A DNA stretch of 49,766 nucleotides from Polaromonas sp. C04 (GTDB lineage: Bacteria; Pseudomonadota; Gammaproteobacteria; Burkholderiales; Burkholderiaceae_C): NCBI RefSeq assembly GCF_002002705.1, contig NZ_MUNS01000019.1, forward strand, positions 1 to 49,766. The letters are read 5' to 3'. How positions within the stretch are numbered: the stretch's first letter is position 1; the number at the start of each line of letters is the position of its first letter. Position numbers and translations under genes: made by a program. The notes under the pieces were generated by a model that worked only from the letters and a program-made list of their open reading frames with translations, had not been told where the DNA came from and made no database searches. Shown one piece after another: positions 17,447 to 26,893 of the stretch.

Positions 17447-19789
17447 ATGAATCGTCCCTTTCGCCGCAGTCTGCCGTCGGCCCGCCTGCTCCTTTCCGTG
17501 CTGGCCGTACTGACTGCGCTGGCGGGCCTGCCGGGCCTGGCAACGGCCCAGCAGCCCAACGAAGTCTCTGCCGCCGGCGCCCCGATCAGGCCGGGCGAGC
17601 CGGTCACGCTGAACTTCGCGAACGCCGACATCGACGCAGTGGCACGCACCATGGCCGCCATCAGCGGGCGCAACGTGGTGGTGGACCCGCGCGTGAAGGG
17701 CACCATCACGCTGGTGACGGACAAGCCGGTCAGCGCCAAGGCCGCGCTCAACCAGTTTCTGGCGGCGCTGCGGCTGCAGGGCTTCACCATGATCGACACC
17801 GAGGGCCTGTACAAGGTGGTGCCCGAGGCCGACGCCAAGCTGCAGTCCACCAACGTATCGGTGTCCGACCGGGGCGGTTCGGTCACGGCGGCCGGGAACC
17901 AGATCGTCACAAAAATCTTCCGGCTCAATTTCGAGACGGCGAACAACCTGGTGCCCGTGCTGCGGCCGCTGATCAGCCCGAACAACACCATCAACGTGAA
18001 CCCCGGCACCAACTCGCTGGTGATTACCGACTACGCGGACAACCTGCAGCGCATCGGCCGCATCATTGCGGCGCTGGATGTCTCGAATGCCTCCGACGTG
18101 GAAATCATCCCGCTGAAAAACGCCATCGCTACCGACCTGGCGCCGCTGATCCTGCGGCTCGTCGAAACCAGCGGCACGCCGGCAGCGGCCGGCCAGGGCC
18201 AGGCCGACACCTCGTTCAAGACCACCCTGATTGCCGAGCCGCGCAGCAATTCGCTGATCCTGCGCGCCGCCAATCCGGCACGCGTCGCGCTGGTCAAATC
18301 ACTGGTGGAGCGGCTGGACCGCCCGGGCGCGGACGGCAGCAATCCGGCGGGCAATATCTACGTCGTTTACCTCAAGAATGCCGACGCGACCAAGATGGCG
18401 GCCACCTTGAGGGCGGCACTGTCCGGCGAGGTGCGCGGCTCCACCACCGCCAGCGCCGGCAGCGGCTTGTCGACCACCGCCACCCCCACGGCAGCGACCA
18501 CCGGCGCCAGCACGAGCGCTTTGACCGCAGCAGGGGCCAGCGTCCAGGCCAGCGCCCAGCCGTCCACCGGTGGCCAGATCCAGGCCGATCCGGCCACCAA
18601 CTCGCTGATCATCACCGCGCCCGAGCCGCAGTACCGCCAGCTGCGCGCCGTGATCGACAAGCTGGACGGGCGCCGCGCGCAGGTGCTGGTGGAAAGCCTG
18701 ATTGCCGAGGTCAGCACCGACAAGGCTGCACAGTTCGGCGTCCAGTGGCAGGCGCTGCTGGGCAACCACGGCAACAACGTGGGCGTGCTGGGCACCAACT
18801 TCACCAATGGCGGCACCAACATTTTCTCGCTGGCCTCCAGCATCAATAGCACGGGCACCGTTCCCGCCTCTTCGGCCGGCGGCAATTTCGGCATTGCCCA
18901 CAAAACCGCCGGCATGTTCTCGCTGGGCGCGCTGGCGAATCTGCTGCAAAGCACGGGCGACGGCAACGTGTTGTCCACGCCCACACTGCTGACGCTGGAC
19001 AACGAGGAAGCCAAGATCGTGGTGGGGCAGAACGTGCCCTTTGTGACCGGCCAGTACACCAACAACAACACCAGCAATGGCTCGGTGAATCCGTTCACGA
19101 CGGTGGAGCGCAAGGACGTCGGGCTGACTTTGCGCGTGAAGCCGCAGATCAGCGAGGACGGCACCATCAAGCTCACCATCTACCAGGAAGTGTCCGCGGT
19201 GCAAGCCTCCACGCTGAACAACCTGAACGGGCCGACCACCACCATCCGCTCGATCGCCTCGACGGTGCTGGTGGGTGACGGCGACATCGTGGTGCTGGGC
19301 GGGCTGCTGCAGGATGACTATTCGGCCAGCCAGCAAAAGGTGCCGGGGCTCGGCGACGTGCCGCTGCTGGGCGCCCTGTTCCGAAGCGATACGCGCGAAC
19401 GCACGAAAACCAATCTGATGGTGTTTCTGCGTCCGGTGGTGGTGCGCGACGGCGCCGAGACCGGCGCCCTGTCGTTCGACCGCTACGACCTGATGCGCGG
19501 CGTGCAGCAAAGCGCGCAGCCGACGCCCAGTGTGACCGTGCCGGTGAACGCGGCACCGGTGATGGCGCCGCTGCCCAGGCCCGCCGCGGGCGGCCGGCCG
19601 GTGCCGCCACCGCTGCTGGCCCCGGGCCTGTCGGGCACTTGGGGTAGCGCACCGCCGGCCGCCACGCGCAGGGATGTGACGGGCTCGTCCGGCGTCGCGG
19701 GCGCGTCCAACCTCACGACGGCGCCCGCGGGCAACCCCGCGCCGACGCCCCTGGGTGAGCCCACGCCGGCCCAGCCCTACGCACGCTAG
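17447..19789 (+). CDS. gspD: Type II secretion outer-membrane secretin
   Basis: GspD forms the multimeric outer-membrane channel. The 780-aa protein has a signal peptide (LLLSVLAVLTALAGLPGLATAQ), an N0 domain (VTLNFANADIDAVARTMAAI, VVDPRVKGTITLVTD), N1-N3 repeats with the Ser/Thr/Gly-rich linker in N3 (about residues 325-370), and the secretin domain (VESLIAEVSTDKAAQFGVQW, SAGGNFGIAHK, VPLLGALFRSDTRERTKTNL). The last about 110 residues are Pro/Ala-rich and probably serve as a pilotin-binding or flexible tail. I chose the ATG at 17447; an ATG-like start 36 nt upstream would overlap gspN. Gene order N-D-E-F is typical of betaproteobacteria. Confidence 0.95.
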   Translation: MNRPFRRSLPSARLLLSVLAVLTALAGLPGLATAQQPNEVSAAGAPIRPGEPVTLNFANADIDAVARTMAAISGRNVVVDPRVKGTITLVTDKPVSAKAALNQFLAALRLQGFTMIDTEGLYKVVPEADAKLQSTNVSVSDRGGSVTAAGNQIVTKIFRLNFETANNLVPVLRPLISPNNTINVNPGTNSLVITDYADNLQRIGRIIAALDVSNASDVEIIPLKNAIATDLAPLILRLVETSGTPAAAGQGQADTSFKTTLIAEPRSNSLILRAANPARVALVKSLVERLDRPGADGSNPAGNIYVVYLKNADATKMAATLRAALSGEVRGSTTASAGSGLSTTATPTAATTGASTSALTAAGASVQASAQPSTGGQIQADPATNSLIITAPEPQYRQLRAVIDKLDGRRAQVLVESLIAEVSTDKAAQFGVQWQALLGNHGNNVGVLGTNFTNGGTNIFSLASSINSTGTVPASSAGGNFGIAHKTAGMFSLGALANLLQSTGDGNVLSTPTLLTLDNEEAKIVVGQNVPFVTGQYTNNNTSNGSVNPFTTVERKDVGLTLRVKPQISEDGTIKLTIYQEVSAVQASTLNNLNGPTTTIRSIASTVLVGDGDIVVLGGLLQDDYSASQQKVPGLGDVPLLGALFRSDTRERTKTNLMVFLRPVVVRDGAETGALSFDRYDLMRGVQQSAQPTPSVTVPVNAAPVMAPLPRPAAGGRPVPPPLLAPGLSGTWGSAPPAATRRDVTGSSGVAGASNLTTAPAGNPAPTPLGEPTPAQPYAR

Positions 19790-19798
19790 CGGCGACCC

Positions 19799-21187
19799 AT
19801 GCGCTACCCGTTGCCCTATCCCTTCGCGCGCACCTACCAGCTGTTGCTGGAGGAGGATGGGCAGGACCGCACCCTGTGGCACACCGGCCAGCCCGACCCG
19901 GGCGCCTGGGGCGAGGTCATGCGCAAGTACGCGGTGCGCTCGGTGCAGCAGGCCGATGCGCCCGCGCTGGCGCAACGCATCAGCGCGGCCTACGCCCAGG
20001 GTGAATCGAGCGCCGCCACCGTGGTGAGCGAGGTCGAGGGCGATGCCGACCTGTCGCGCATGATGCAGGAGCTGCCCGCCATCGAAGACCTGCTGGAGAC
20101 CTCCGACGACGCGCCCATCATCCGCATGCTCAACGCGCTGCTCACGCAGGCCGCGCGCGACGGCGCCAGCGACATCCACATCGAACCCTACGAGCGCCAT
20201 TCCAGCGTGCGCTTTCGCGTGGACGGCAGCCTGCGCGAGGTGGTGCAGCCGAACCGGGCGCTGCACGCGGCGCTGATCTCGCGCCTGAAGATCATGGCCG
20301 AGCTCGACATCTCGGAGAAACGCCTGCCGCAGGATGGCCGCATATCCTTGCGCATCGGCACGCGCGCCGTCGACGTGCGCGTGTCCACGCTGCCGAGCGC
20401 GCATGGCGAACGCGCTGTGCTGCGCCTGCTCGACAAGTCGGAGTCCAAGCTGAGCCTGGAATCGGTCGGCATGCAGGGCGATGCGCTGGCGCGGCTGCAG
20501 CGCCTGATCGCGCAGCCGCACGGCATCATCCTGGTCACCGGTCCCACCGGCTCGGGCAAGACCACCACGCTGTACGCGGCGCTGAGCCGGCTGGACGCGG
20601 CGCGCAGCAACATCATGACGGTGGAAGACCCGATCGAGTACGAGCTGGCGGGCGTCGGCCAGACCCAGGTGAACGCCAAGATCGACCTGACGTTTGCCAA
20701 GGCCCTGCGCGCCATCCTGCGGCAGGACCCGGACGTGATCATGATTGGCGAGATCCGCGACTTCGAGACCGCGCAGATTGCCATCCAGGCCTCGCTGACC
20801 GGCCACCTGGTACTGGCCACGCTGCATACCAACGACGCCGCCAGTGCGGTGACGCGGCTCACCGACATGGGCGTGGAGCCGTTCCTGCTGAGCTCGTCGC
20901 TGCTCGGCGTGCTGGCGCAGCGGCTGGTGCGCAAACTCTGCAAAACCTGCCATGGCCCGGGCTGCGCCGACTGCGGTCACACCGGCTACCAGGGCCGCAC
21001 TGGCGTGTTCGAGCTGCTGGTCACCGACGACGCGATCCGGGCGCAGATCCACAACCGCGCGGCCGAGGCCGAGATCCGTGAGGCCGCGTTGCAGGCCGGC
21101 ATGACCCTGATGCGCGACGACGGCGAGCGACTCGTGCAAACGGGCATCACCTCGCGCGAAGAACTGGTGCGCGTCACCCGCGACTGA
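19799..21187 (+). CDS. gspE: Type II secretion ATPase
   Basis: GspE is the hexameric cytoplasmic ATPase that drives pseudopilus assembly. In the 462-aa protein the N1/N2 region leads to Walker A GPTGSGKT (residues 248-255), the Asp box near 310-320 ([12 protein letters not shown]) and the His box ([15 protein letters not shown]). A four-cysteine zinc motif is intact (C380, C383, C388, C391), though its spacing is more compact than in Vibrio EpsE. Start is ATG 19799, 9 bp after gspD. It is followed after 7 bp by gspF. Confidence 0.96.
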   Translation: MRYPLPYPFARTYQLLLEEDGQDRTLWHTGQPDPGAWGEVMRKYAVRSVQQADAPALAQRISAAYAQGESSAATVVSEVEGDADLSRMMQELPAIEDLLETSDDAPIIRMLNALLTQAARDGASDIHIEPYERHSSVRFRVDGSLREVVQPNRALHAALISRLKIMAELDISEKRLPQDGRISLRIGTRAVDVRVSTLPSAHGERAVLRLLDKSESKLSLESVGMQGDALARLQRLIAQPHGIILVTGPTGSGKTTTLYAALSRLDAARSNIMTVEDPIEYELAGVGQTQVNAKIDLTFAKALRAILRQDPDVIMIGEIRDFETAQIAIQASLTGHLVLATLHTNDAASAVTRLTDMGVEPFLLSSSLLGVLAQRLVRKLCKTCHGPGCADCGHTGYQGRTGVFELLVTDDAIRAQIHNRAAEAEIREAALQAGMTLMRDDGERLVQTGITSREELVRVTRD

Positions 21188-21194
21188 AAATAAG

Positions 21195-22427
21195 ATGCCT
21201 GCTTATTCTTTCGAAGCACTGGACGCCCAGGGGCAGATCCGTAGGGGTGTGATGGAAGCCGACACGGCGCGCTCGGCGCGTGGCCTGTTGCGCGTGCAGT
21301 CGCTGGTGCCCCTGTCCGTGGAGCCGCTCGGCAGCGGCGCTGCGGCCGGCGCGGGCCGCCTGGGACTGGGCACCACGCTGTTCACGCCGCGCGTCTTCAA
21401 TGCCACCGGGCTGGCGATCTGGACGCGCCAGGTGGCAGGGCTGGTGTCGTCCGGCCTGCCGCTGGAGCGGGCGCTGACCGCGCTCACCGACGAGGCCGAA
21501 AACGAGGCCCAGCGCAACCTGGTCGCCTCGCTGCGCGCCGAGGTCAACGCCGGCGCCCCGTTTGCCAGGGCGCTGGCGCAGCACCCGCGCGAGTTCTCGC
21601 CGATCTACACCGCCGTGATCGGCGCCGGCGAGCAGACCGGCCATCTCGGCCTGGTGCTGGAGCGTCTCGCCGACGATCTGGAAGAACAGCAGGCGCTCAC
21701 CGCCAAGCTGATCGGCGCGGCCCTGTACCCGGCCATCGTGACGCTGGTGGCGATCGTGATCGTGATGTTCCTGGTGGGCTATGTGGTGCCACAGGTGGCC
21801 AATGTGTTTGCCGGCTCCAAGCGCGCGCTGCCGTTCCTCACGGTGGCCATGCTGGCCATCAGCGATTTTGTCAGGCACTACGGCTGGTTCATGCTGATTG
21901 CTCTTGTTTTGATAGCTATTGGCGCCCGTGTGGCCTTGAGAAACGAGGCATTTCGTGAAAAATTCGATGCTGCGTGGCTGAACCTGCCGCTGCTCGGCAA
22001 ACTCGCGCGCGGCTACAACGCGGCGCGCTTCACCAGCACCTTGGCCATGCTCGCCGCGGCCGGCGTGCCCATCCTCAAGGCGCTGCAGGCCGCCGCCGAA
22101 ACCCTGAACAACCGCGCCATGCGCGCGGACGCGCTCGATGCGCTGGTGCTGGTGCGCGAAGGCGCGCCGCTGGCTTCCGCGATCGGCCAGAAAAAGCGCT
22201 TCCCGGGGCTGGTCAGCATGTTCGCGCGGCTCGGCGAGCAAACCGGCCAGCTGCCCTTGATGCTGCAGCGTGCCGCCAGCCAGCTCGGCGCCGAGGTGCA
22301 GCGCCGCGCCATGCAGCTGGCCACCATCCTGGAGCCGCTGCTGATCGTGGCGATGGGGCTGGTGGTGATGCTGATCGTGCTGGCGGTGATGCTGCCCATC
22401 ATCGAGCTCAACCAGTTGGTGAAATAA
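21195..22427 (+). CDS. gspF: Type II secretion inner-membrane platform protein F
   Basis: GspF is the polytopic core of the inner-membrane platform. The 410-aa protein has two T2SSF domains, each with the conserved helices and the (G/A)xxxxG-type motifs: WTRQVAGLVSSGLPLERAL and FTSTLAMLAAAGVPILKAL, with PQVANVFAGSKRALPFLT between and the last membrane segment LLIVAMGLVVMLIVLAVMLP at the C-terminus. A short AT-rich patch at 21896-21920 holds a 7-nt-loop palindrome in frame. It is the last gsp gene; the 5'-nucleotidase ATG follows the stop directly. Confidence 0.95.
   Translation: MPAYSFEALDAQGQIRRGVMEADTARSARGLLRVQSLVPLSVEPLGSGAAAGAGRLGLGTTLFTPRVFNATGLAIWTRQVAGLVSSGLPLERALTALTDEAENEAQRNLVASLRAEVNAGAPFARALAQHPREFSPIYTAVIGAGEQTGHLGLVLERLADDLEEQQALTAKLIGAALYPAIVTLVAIVIVMFLVGYVVPQVANVFAGSKRALPFLTVAMLAISDFVRHYGWFMLIALVLIAIGARVALRNEAFREKFDAAWLNLPLLGKLARGYNAARFTSTLAMLAAAGVPILKALQAAAETLNNRAMRADALDALVLVREGAPLASAIGQKKRFPGLVSMFARLGEQTGQLPLMLQRAASQLGAEVQRRAMQLATILEPLLIVAMGLVVMLIVLAVMLPIIELNQLVK
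21900..21916. repeat. Small palindrome GCTCT-N7-ATAGC inside gspF
   Basis: GCTCT, spacer TGTTTTG, ATAGC. One arm base is mismatched. It belongs to the same set as those at 15996, 24443, 24987 and 45525. It lies in an AT-rich island in an otherwise GC-rich gene. Confidence 0.5.
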
Positions 22428-23339
22428 ATGGCCGCCTCGCTTGACGGTCAACTGGTGGTGGCGATTTCATCGCGCGCGCTGTTCGACTTCGAGCAGGAGA
22501 ACGAACTCTTCGAGCAGGGCGACGACCGCGCCTACATGCGGCTGCAGCTCGAGCGGCTGGAGCAGCCGGCCGCACCCGGCGTGGCGTTTTCGCTGGTAAA
22601 AAAGCTGCTGGCCTTCAATGGCGATGCCAAGCGCGTGGAGGTGGTGATCCTGTCGCGCAACGACCCGGTGTCGGGTCTGCGGGTGTTCCGCTCCGCGCAG
22701 GCCAGCAGGCTCGAGATCGAGCGCGGCGTGTTCACCAAGGGCCGCGCGCCCTACGGTTATCTGCGGCCGCTGCAGGCCAACCTATTCCTGTCGGCCAGCC
22801 CCGGTGATGTGCGCGCCGCGCTGGACCAGGGATTCGCCGCCGCCACGGTGCACACCGGCTCGGTGCAGGCGCGCGACACCTATCCCAACGAAGTGCGCAT
22901 TGCCTTCGACGGCGACGCCGTGCTGTTCTCCGACGAGGCCGAGCAGGTGTTTCAGCGCGCGGGCCTGGAGGCTTTCCAGAGCCATGAGAAACGTCACGCG
23001 GGCAAGCCCCTGCCGCCCGGCCCGTTCAAGCCGCTGCTGCAGGCGCTGCACCGGCTGCAGAAGGAAGGCACGGCCACGATGAGCATCCGCACCGCGCTGG
23101 TCACCGCGCGCAGCGCCCCGGCGCATGACCGCGCCATCCGCACCCTGATGAACTGGAACATCGAGATCGACGAGGCCATGTTTCTCGGCGGCCTGCCGAA
23201 AGGAGAATTTTTGCGCGAATTTGAACCCGACTTCTTTTTTGATGATCAGACCGGCCACGTCAATTCCGCCGCGCAGCACGTGCCCGCCGGGCATGTGGTC
23301 AGCGGAGTGGCGAACCAGATCAAGGGTCCCCCCGCATGA
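22428..23339 (+). CDS. Cytosolic 5'-nucleotidase family protein (PF06189 type)
   Basis: Predicted to dephosphorylate nucleoside 5'-monophosphates in the cytoplasm. The 303-aa protein begins LVVAISSRALFDFEQENELF, with the nucleophile-type Asp-Phe-Glu region, and carries VEVVILSRNDPVSGLRVFRS, PNEVRIAFDGDAVLFSDEAE with the DGD motif, and FFFDDQTGHVNSA near the end. These match my recollection of the eukaryotic cN-I-like bacterial family. The ATG directly follows the gspF stop and the end overlaps the ABC exporter by 4 bp, so all may be one transcript, but no functional link with secretion is evident. Confidence 0.8.
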   Translation: MAASLDGQLVVAISSRALFDFEQENELFEQGDDRAYMRLQLERLEQPAAPGVAFSLVKKLLAFNGDAKRVEVVILSRNDPVSGLRVFRSAQASRLEIERGVFTKGRAPYGYLRPLQANLFLSASPGDVRAALDQGFAAATVHTGSVQARDTYPNEVRIAFDGDAVLFSDEAEQVFQRAGLEAFQSHEKRHAGKPLPPGPFKPLLQALHRLQKEGTATMSIRTALVTARSAPAHDRAIRTLMNWNIEIDEAMFLGGLPKGEFLREFEPDFFFDDQTGHVNSAAQHVPAGHVVSGVANQIKGPPA

Positions 23340-25108
23340 GCCTGTCCACCAAAATCGCCGACTTCAAGGTCTTCACACGCAAGGTCTGGGCGCTGTCGCT
23401 GCCCTATTTCCAGTCCGAAGAAAAGTGGAAGGCGCGTGGCCTGCTGGTGGCCATCGTGCTGCTGAACCTGGGGGCGGTGTACATGCTGGTGCTGCTCAAC
23501 GACTGGAACCGGCTGTTCTACGACGCCTTGCAGAACAAGAACGAGCCCGTGTTCTGGACCCAACTCGGGCGCTTCACCTACCTCGCGTTCGCCTTCATCC
23601 TCATCGCGGTGTACCGCTTCTACCTGACCCAGCTGCTGGAGCTGCGCTGGCGCGCCTGGATGACGGGCCACTACCTGCAGCGCTGGCTGGCCCATCACGC
23701 GTTCTATCAGCTCGAGCTGGCGCGCTTTACCGGCGCCGCCGGGGCCACGCCCGACAACCCCGACCAGCGCATCCAGGAAGACTTGAACCTGTTCACCAGC
23801 TACACCATCTCACTGACGATGGGGCTGCTCAACGCAGTCGTCACGCTGGCCAGCTTTGTCGGCATCCTGTGGAGCCTGTCGGGCGGCTTTGCGTTCAAAT
23901 TTGACGGCGGCAGCTACAACATCCCCGGCTTCATGGTCTGGATGGCGGTGCTGTACTGCATGGCGGGCAGCGTCGCGACCCATTACATTGGCCGGCCGCA
24001 GATCCGTCTCAACTTCCTGCAGCAGCGCTACGAGGCCGATTTCCGGCACCACATGGTGCGCGTGCGCGAGTACAGCGAATCAATCGCGCTGGACAAGGGC
24101 GAGGCCGTGGAGCGCGCGCAGCTCGACGGCCGCTTTTCCAGCGTGCTGTCCAACTTTCTCAAGCTGCTCAAGGCGCAAAAAAACCTGGTCTGGTTCACCA
24201 ACTTTTTTGGCCAGGCGGCCGTGGTGTTTCCGTTCATCGTGGCGGCGCCGCGCTTTTTCAGCGGCGCCATCCAGCTCGGCGAGCTGATGCAGATCGCCTC
24301 CGCCTTCGGCCGCGTGCAGGATTCGCTGGGCTGGTTTGTCGACAACTACAGCAGCCTGGCCGCCTGGCGCGCCACGGCCGACCGGCTGACCAGCTTTGAA
24401 GAGAGTATGGCGGCGCAAGCCAAGACCCAGTCTATGCTGGATGCTACCAATTCAGTAGCGCCCGACACGCTGGCCACGCACGGCCTGACGCTGGCGCTGC
24501 CCGGCGGCACGGTGCTGCTCTCGGACGTTACCCTGCACGCGCGCGCCGGCGACAGCGTGCTGATCAAGGGCCCCTCGGGCAGCGGCAAGTCCACGCTGTT
24601 CCGCGCGTTTGCGGGCATCTGGCCGTTTACCCGCGGCCGGGTGGAGCAGCCCGCGGACTCGATGTTCATTCCGCAGCGCCCCTATTTCCCGAACGGCCGG
24701 CTGCGCGATGCGCTAGCCTACCCCGTGCCGGCCGACCAGTACAGCGACGCGGCGCTGCAGCAGGCCCTGAACGATGCCCTGCTGCCTCAGCTGGCGGCGC
24801 AGCTCGATACGTGGGATGCCTGGAGCCAGAAACTCTCGGGCGGCGAGCAACAACGCCTGGCGATCGCGCGCGTGCTGCTGAAAAAACCCAAGTGGATTTT
24901 TGCCGACGAGGCCACCAGCGCACTCGACGAGCCAGCCGAAAAACAAGTGTATGAAAAGCTTCTGGCCCAGGTTCAGCATGCGGGTGGCGCTATCGTTTCA
25001 ATAGCGCATCGACCGGCCTTGAGCGCGCTGCATAGCCAGCGCTGGACGCTGGAAAAGCGGCCTGAGGGCGCGCCGTCGCTGTACCAGATCAGGGAAAGCG
25101 CGAGTTGA
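23336..25108 (+). CDS. SbmA/BacA-like ABC transporter, fused permease and ATPase (YddA type)
   Basis: An inner-membrane exporter-type half transporter with a membrane domain of the SbmA/BacA family followed by an ATPase domain. In 590 aa there are about six helices (ARGLLVAIVLLNLGAVYMLV, FAFILIAVYRFYLTQLLELR, SLTMGLLNAVVTLASFVGIL and others), the family marker LNDWNRLFYDALQNKN, Walker A GPSGSGKST near residue 410, the signature LSGGEQQR near 499 and Walker B IFADEATSALDE near 520. Characterised relatives act on cobalamin or very-long-chain fatty acids in some lineages, but the substrate here is unknown. Two 7-nt-loop palindromes (24443, 24987) lie in its coding region. Confidence 0.9.
   Translation: MSLSTKIADFKVFTRKVWALSLPYFQSEEKWKARGLLVAIVLLNLGAVYMLVLLNDWNRLFYDALQNKNEPVFWTQLGRFTYLAFAFILIAVYRFYLTQLLELRWRAWMTGHYLQRWLAHHAFYQLELARFTGAAGATPDNPDQRIQEDLNLFTSYTISLTMGLLNAVVTLASFVGILWSLSGGFAFKFDGGSYNIPGFMVWMAVLYCMAGSVATHYIGRPQIRLNFLQQRYEADFRHHMVRVREYSESIALDKGEAVERAQLDGRFSSVLSNFLKLLKAQKNLVWFTNFFGQAAVVFPFIVAAPRFFSGAIQLGELMQIASAFGRVQDSLGWFVDNYSSLAAWRATADRLTSFEESMAAQAKTQSMLDATNSVAPDTLATHGLTLALPGGTVLLSDVTLHARAGDSVLIKGPSGSGKSTLFRAFAGIWPFTRGRVEQPADSMFIPQRPYFPNGRLRDALAYPVPADQYSDAALQQALNDALLPQLAAQLDTWDAWSQKLSGGEQQRLAIARVLLKKPKWIFADEATSALDEPAEKQVYEKLLAQVQHAGGAIVSIAHRPALSALHSQRWTLEKRPEGAPSLYQIRESAS
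24443..24459. repeat. Small palindrome GCTAC-N7-GTAGC inside the ABC transporter gene
   Basis: Perfect arms GCTAC and GTAGC around CAATTCA. It is in the linker between membrane and ATPase domains, where sequence constraint is low. Confidence 0.55.
24987..25007. repeat. Small palindrome GCGCTAT-N7-ATAGCGC inside the ABC transporter gene
   Basis: Perfect 7-bp arms around CGTTTCA, the longest arms in the set. It lies near the H-loop coding region (IVSIAHRPA) close to the C-terminus. Confidence 0.6.
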
Positions 25109-25238
25109 CCGCAGGGCACCGACGCCATGACCCTGGCAGGATGGCCGGCATCAGCTGCGGGAAAATAGCGTCGGAGAGTCTACGGTTCTAAATCCCAAAA
25201 TATTTATTAAAATTGGCCTAACCATGAGGAATTCATAT

Positions 25239-25694
25239 ATGCAAACTCGTCGCGAGACTCTCCATCGAAGCGCCGTCGTGGCTGGCCTGCTGGCCGCGAC
25301 CGGCCTGTTCCCGCAATTCGCATGGGCCTACAACAACATCGCCTTCGACGCGAAAAGCGTGCCGGACGTGCTCAAAGCCCTGGGTGCCGGCGCGCCGGTT
25401 GCCAGCAAGGATGTCATGATCGAAGGCCCGGACATCGCCGAAAACGGCGCCGTGGTGCCGGTGGGCGCCTCCACCACGCTCGCAGGCGCCAAGCAGATCC
25501 TGATTCTGGTCGAAAAGAACCCCTCGACCCTGGCGGCCGTGTTCCATGTGAACGACAGCATCGAGCCCAACTTCAAGACGCGCGTGAAGATGGGCCAGAC
25601 CTCCGACGTTTATGTCGTGGCCGTGATGGCCGACGGCCGCGCCCTGTTCGCCAAAAAGGAAATCAAGGTCACGCTCGGTGGCTGCGGCGGCTGA
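25239..25694 (+). CDS. soxY: Sulfur carrier protein SoxY
   Basis: SoxY is the periplasmic carrier to which thiosulfate and later intermediates are covalently bound during sulfur oxidation. The 151-aa precursor has a twin-arginine type signal peptide (RRETLHRSAVVAGLLAATGL) and ends in KVTLGGCGG, the swinging-arm motif whose cysteine carries the sulfur. The ATG at 25239 has GAGGA 9 nt upstream; an in-frame ATG at 25224 overlaps that ribosome-binding site and is less likely. It is the first of five tandem sox genes; the 130 bp upstream include an AT-rich stretch (25196-25213) likely to be its promoter. Confidence 0.96.
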   Translation: MQTRRETLHRSAVVAGLLAATGLFPQFAWAYNNIAFDAKSVPDVLKALGAGAPVASKDVMIEGPDIAENGAVVPVGASTTLAGAKQILILVEKNPSTLAAVFHVNDSIEPNFKTRVKMGQTSDVYVVAVMADGRALFAKKEIKVTLGGCGG

Positions 25695-25744
25695 GCCCGT
25701 GGTGCGTTCATTTCATTGTTTGAAACCAGATTGAGGAGTTGAAA

Positions 25745-26056
25745 ATGGGAGATCCGATGCGCATTCGCGCCCAAGTCGCTGGCGCCAACGCCGTGGTGCG
25801 TGTGCTGATGGCGCATGAAATGGAATCCGGCCAGCGCAAGGATTCCGCCGGCAAAATCATCCCGGCCTGGCACATCCAGGACGTGACCGCCACGCTCAAT
25901 GGCAAGACCGTGATGACGGCCGAATGGGGACCGGCCGTCTCGAAGAACCCGTTTCTGCAGTTCACCGTCAAAGGCGCCAAGGCGGGCGACAAGATCGGCA
26001 TCAGCTGGAAGGACACCAAGGGCGACAGCCGGACCGACGAGGCCACGGTTTCCTGA
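25745..26056 (+). CDS. soxZ: Sulfur carrier partner SoxZ
   Basis: SoxZ forms the SoxYZ heterodimer. The 103-aa protein has no signal peptide, as usual, because it is exported by hitchhiking with Tat-exported SoxY. Typical segments are MRIRAQVAGANAVVRVLMAH, IPAWHIQDVTATLNGKTVM and KGDSRTDEATVS. GAGGAG lies 6 nt before the ATG at 25745. It lies 50 bp after soxY. Confidence 0.95.
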   Translation: MGDPMRIRAQVAGANAVVRVLMAHEMESGQRKDSAGKIIPAWHIQDVTATLNGKTVMTAEWGPAVSKNPFLQFTVKGAKAGDKIGISWKDTKGDSRTDEATVS

Positions 26057-26077
26057 CAACAACAAGGCGAGGTGCCC

Positions 26078-26881
26078 ATGAGGATGACAAAAATACTGGC
26101 AATGGCCGCGTTCGTCGGCCTGGCGGCGAGTGCGGCCTGGGCGCAAAAAACAACGGAGGAAGGTATTGCCGAATACCGGGCCATGCTGCAGGACGGCAAT
26201 CCCGCCGAGTTGTTCGAGGCCAAGGGCGAAGATCTGTGGAAAAAGCCACGCGGCCCTAAAAATGCCTCGCTGGAAAAATGTGACCTGGGCAAGGGTGCGG
26301 GTGTTGTCAAGGGTGCGTTCGTGGAGCTGCCACGCTATTTTCCCGACACAAAACGGGTCCAGGATCTCGAATCGCGCCTGCTGACGTGCATGGAGGCCCT
26401 GCAGGGTTTCAACGCCGCCGAGATTGCCAACACGCCCTTCGGCAAGGGCGAGCAGGCGAATCTGGAGGGTCTGGTCGCCTGGATCTCTTCCGAGTCGCGT
26501 GGCATGAAGCTCAATGTGCCGCAATCCCGCCCTGAAGAGAAAACCATGTACGAGGTGGGCAAGCGCCTGTTTTTTGCGCGCGCCGGCACTCATGACTTTG
26601 CCTGCGCGTCCTGCCATGGCACCGACAACAAGCGCATTCGCCTGCAGGACCTGCCGAATCTGACGAAACCCTCTGGTGCTGCCAGTGGTTTCGGCTCGTG
26701 GCCCGCCTATCGCGTGTCGTCGGGTGAACTGTGGGGCATGCAGCGGCGGCTGAACGATTGCTATCGCCAGCAGCGCTTTCCCTACCCCCGTTTTGGCAGC
26801 GATGCCACGATCGCCCTGGCCGTGTACATGGGTGTGACCGGCAAAGGGGGTGTATCCGTTGCCCCTGCCATCAAGCGTTAA
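26078..26881 (+). CDS. soxA: SoxA, c-type cytochrome subunit of SoxAX
   Basis: SoxAX joins thiosulfate to the SoxY cysteine. The 267-aa precursor has a signal peptide (LAMAAFVGLAASAAWAQ), one heme site CASCH, and the active-site cysteine in LWGMQRRLNDCYRQQRFPYP that carries the persulfide heme ligand. A second CXXCH is absent: the N-terminal heme position instead has the lone cysteines of LEKCDLG and LLTCME, so this is the mono-heme SoxA type with a probable disulfide. GAGG precedes the ATG at 26078; a GTG two codons earlier is possible. Confidence 0.94.
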   Translation: MRMTKILAMAAFVGLAASAAWAQKTTEEGIAEYRAMLQDGNPAELFEAKGEDLWKKPRGPKNASLEKCDLGKGAGVVKGAFVELPRYFPDTKRVQDLESRLLTCMEALQGFNAAEIANTPFGKGEQANLEGLVAWISSESRGMKLNVPQSRPEEKTMYEVGKRLFFARAGTHDFACASCHGTDNKRIRLQDLPNLTKPSGAASGFGSWPAYRVSSGELWGMQRRLNDCYRQQRFPYPRFGSDATIALAVYMGVTGKGGVSVAPAIKR

Positions 26882-26893
26882 GAAGGCAGCACT

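Noticed and set aside
18299-21139. Very long minus-strand open frame (about 946 codons) across gspD and gspE
   Set aside because: It is antisense to two unmistakable genes and has the low-complexity His/Arg/Gly composition of a GC-rich shadow frame.
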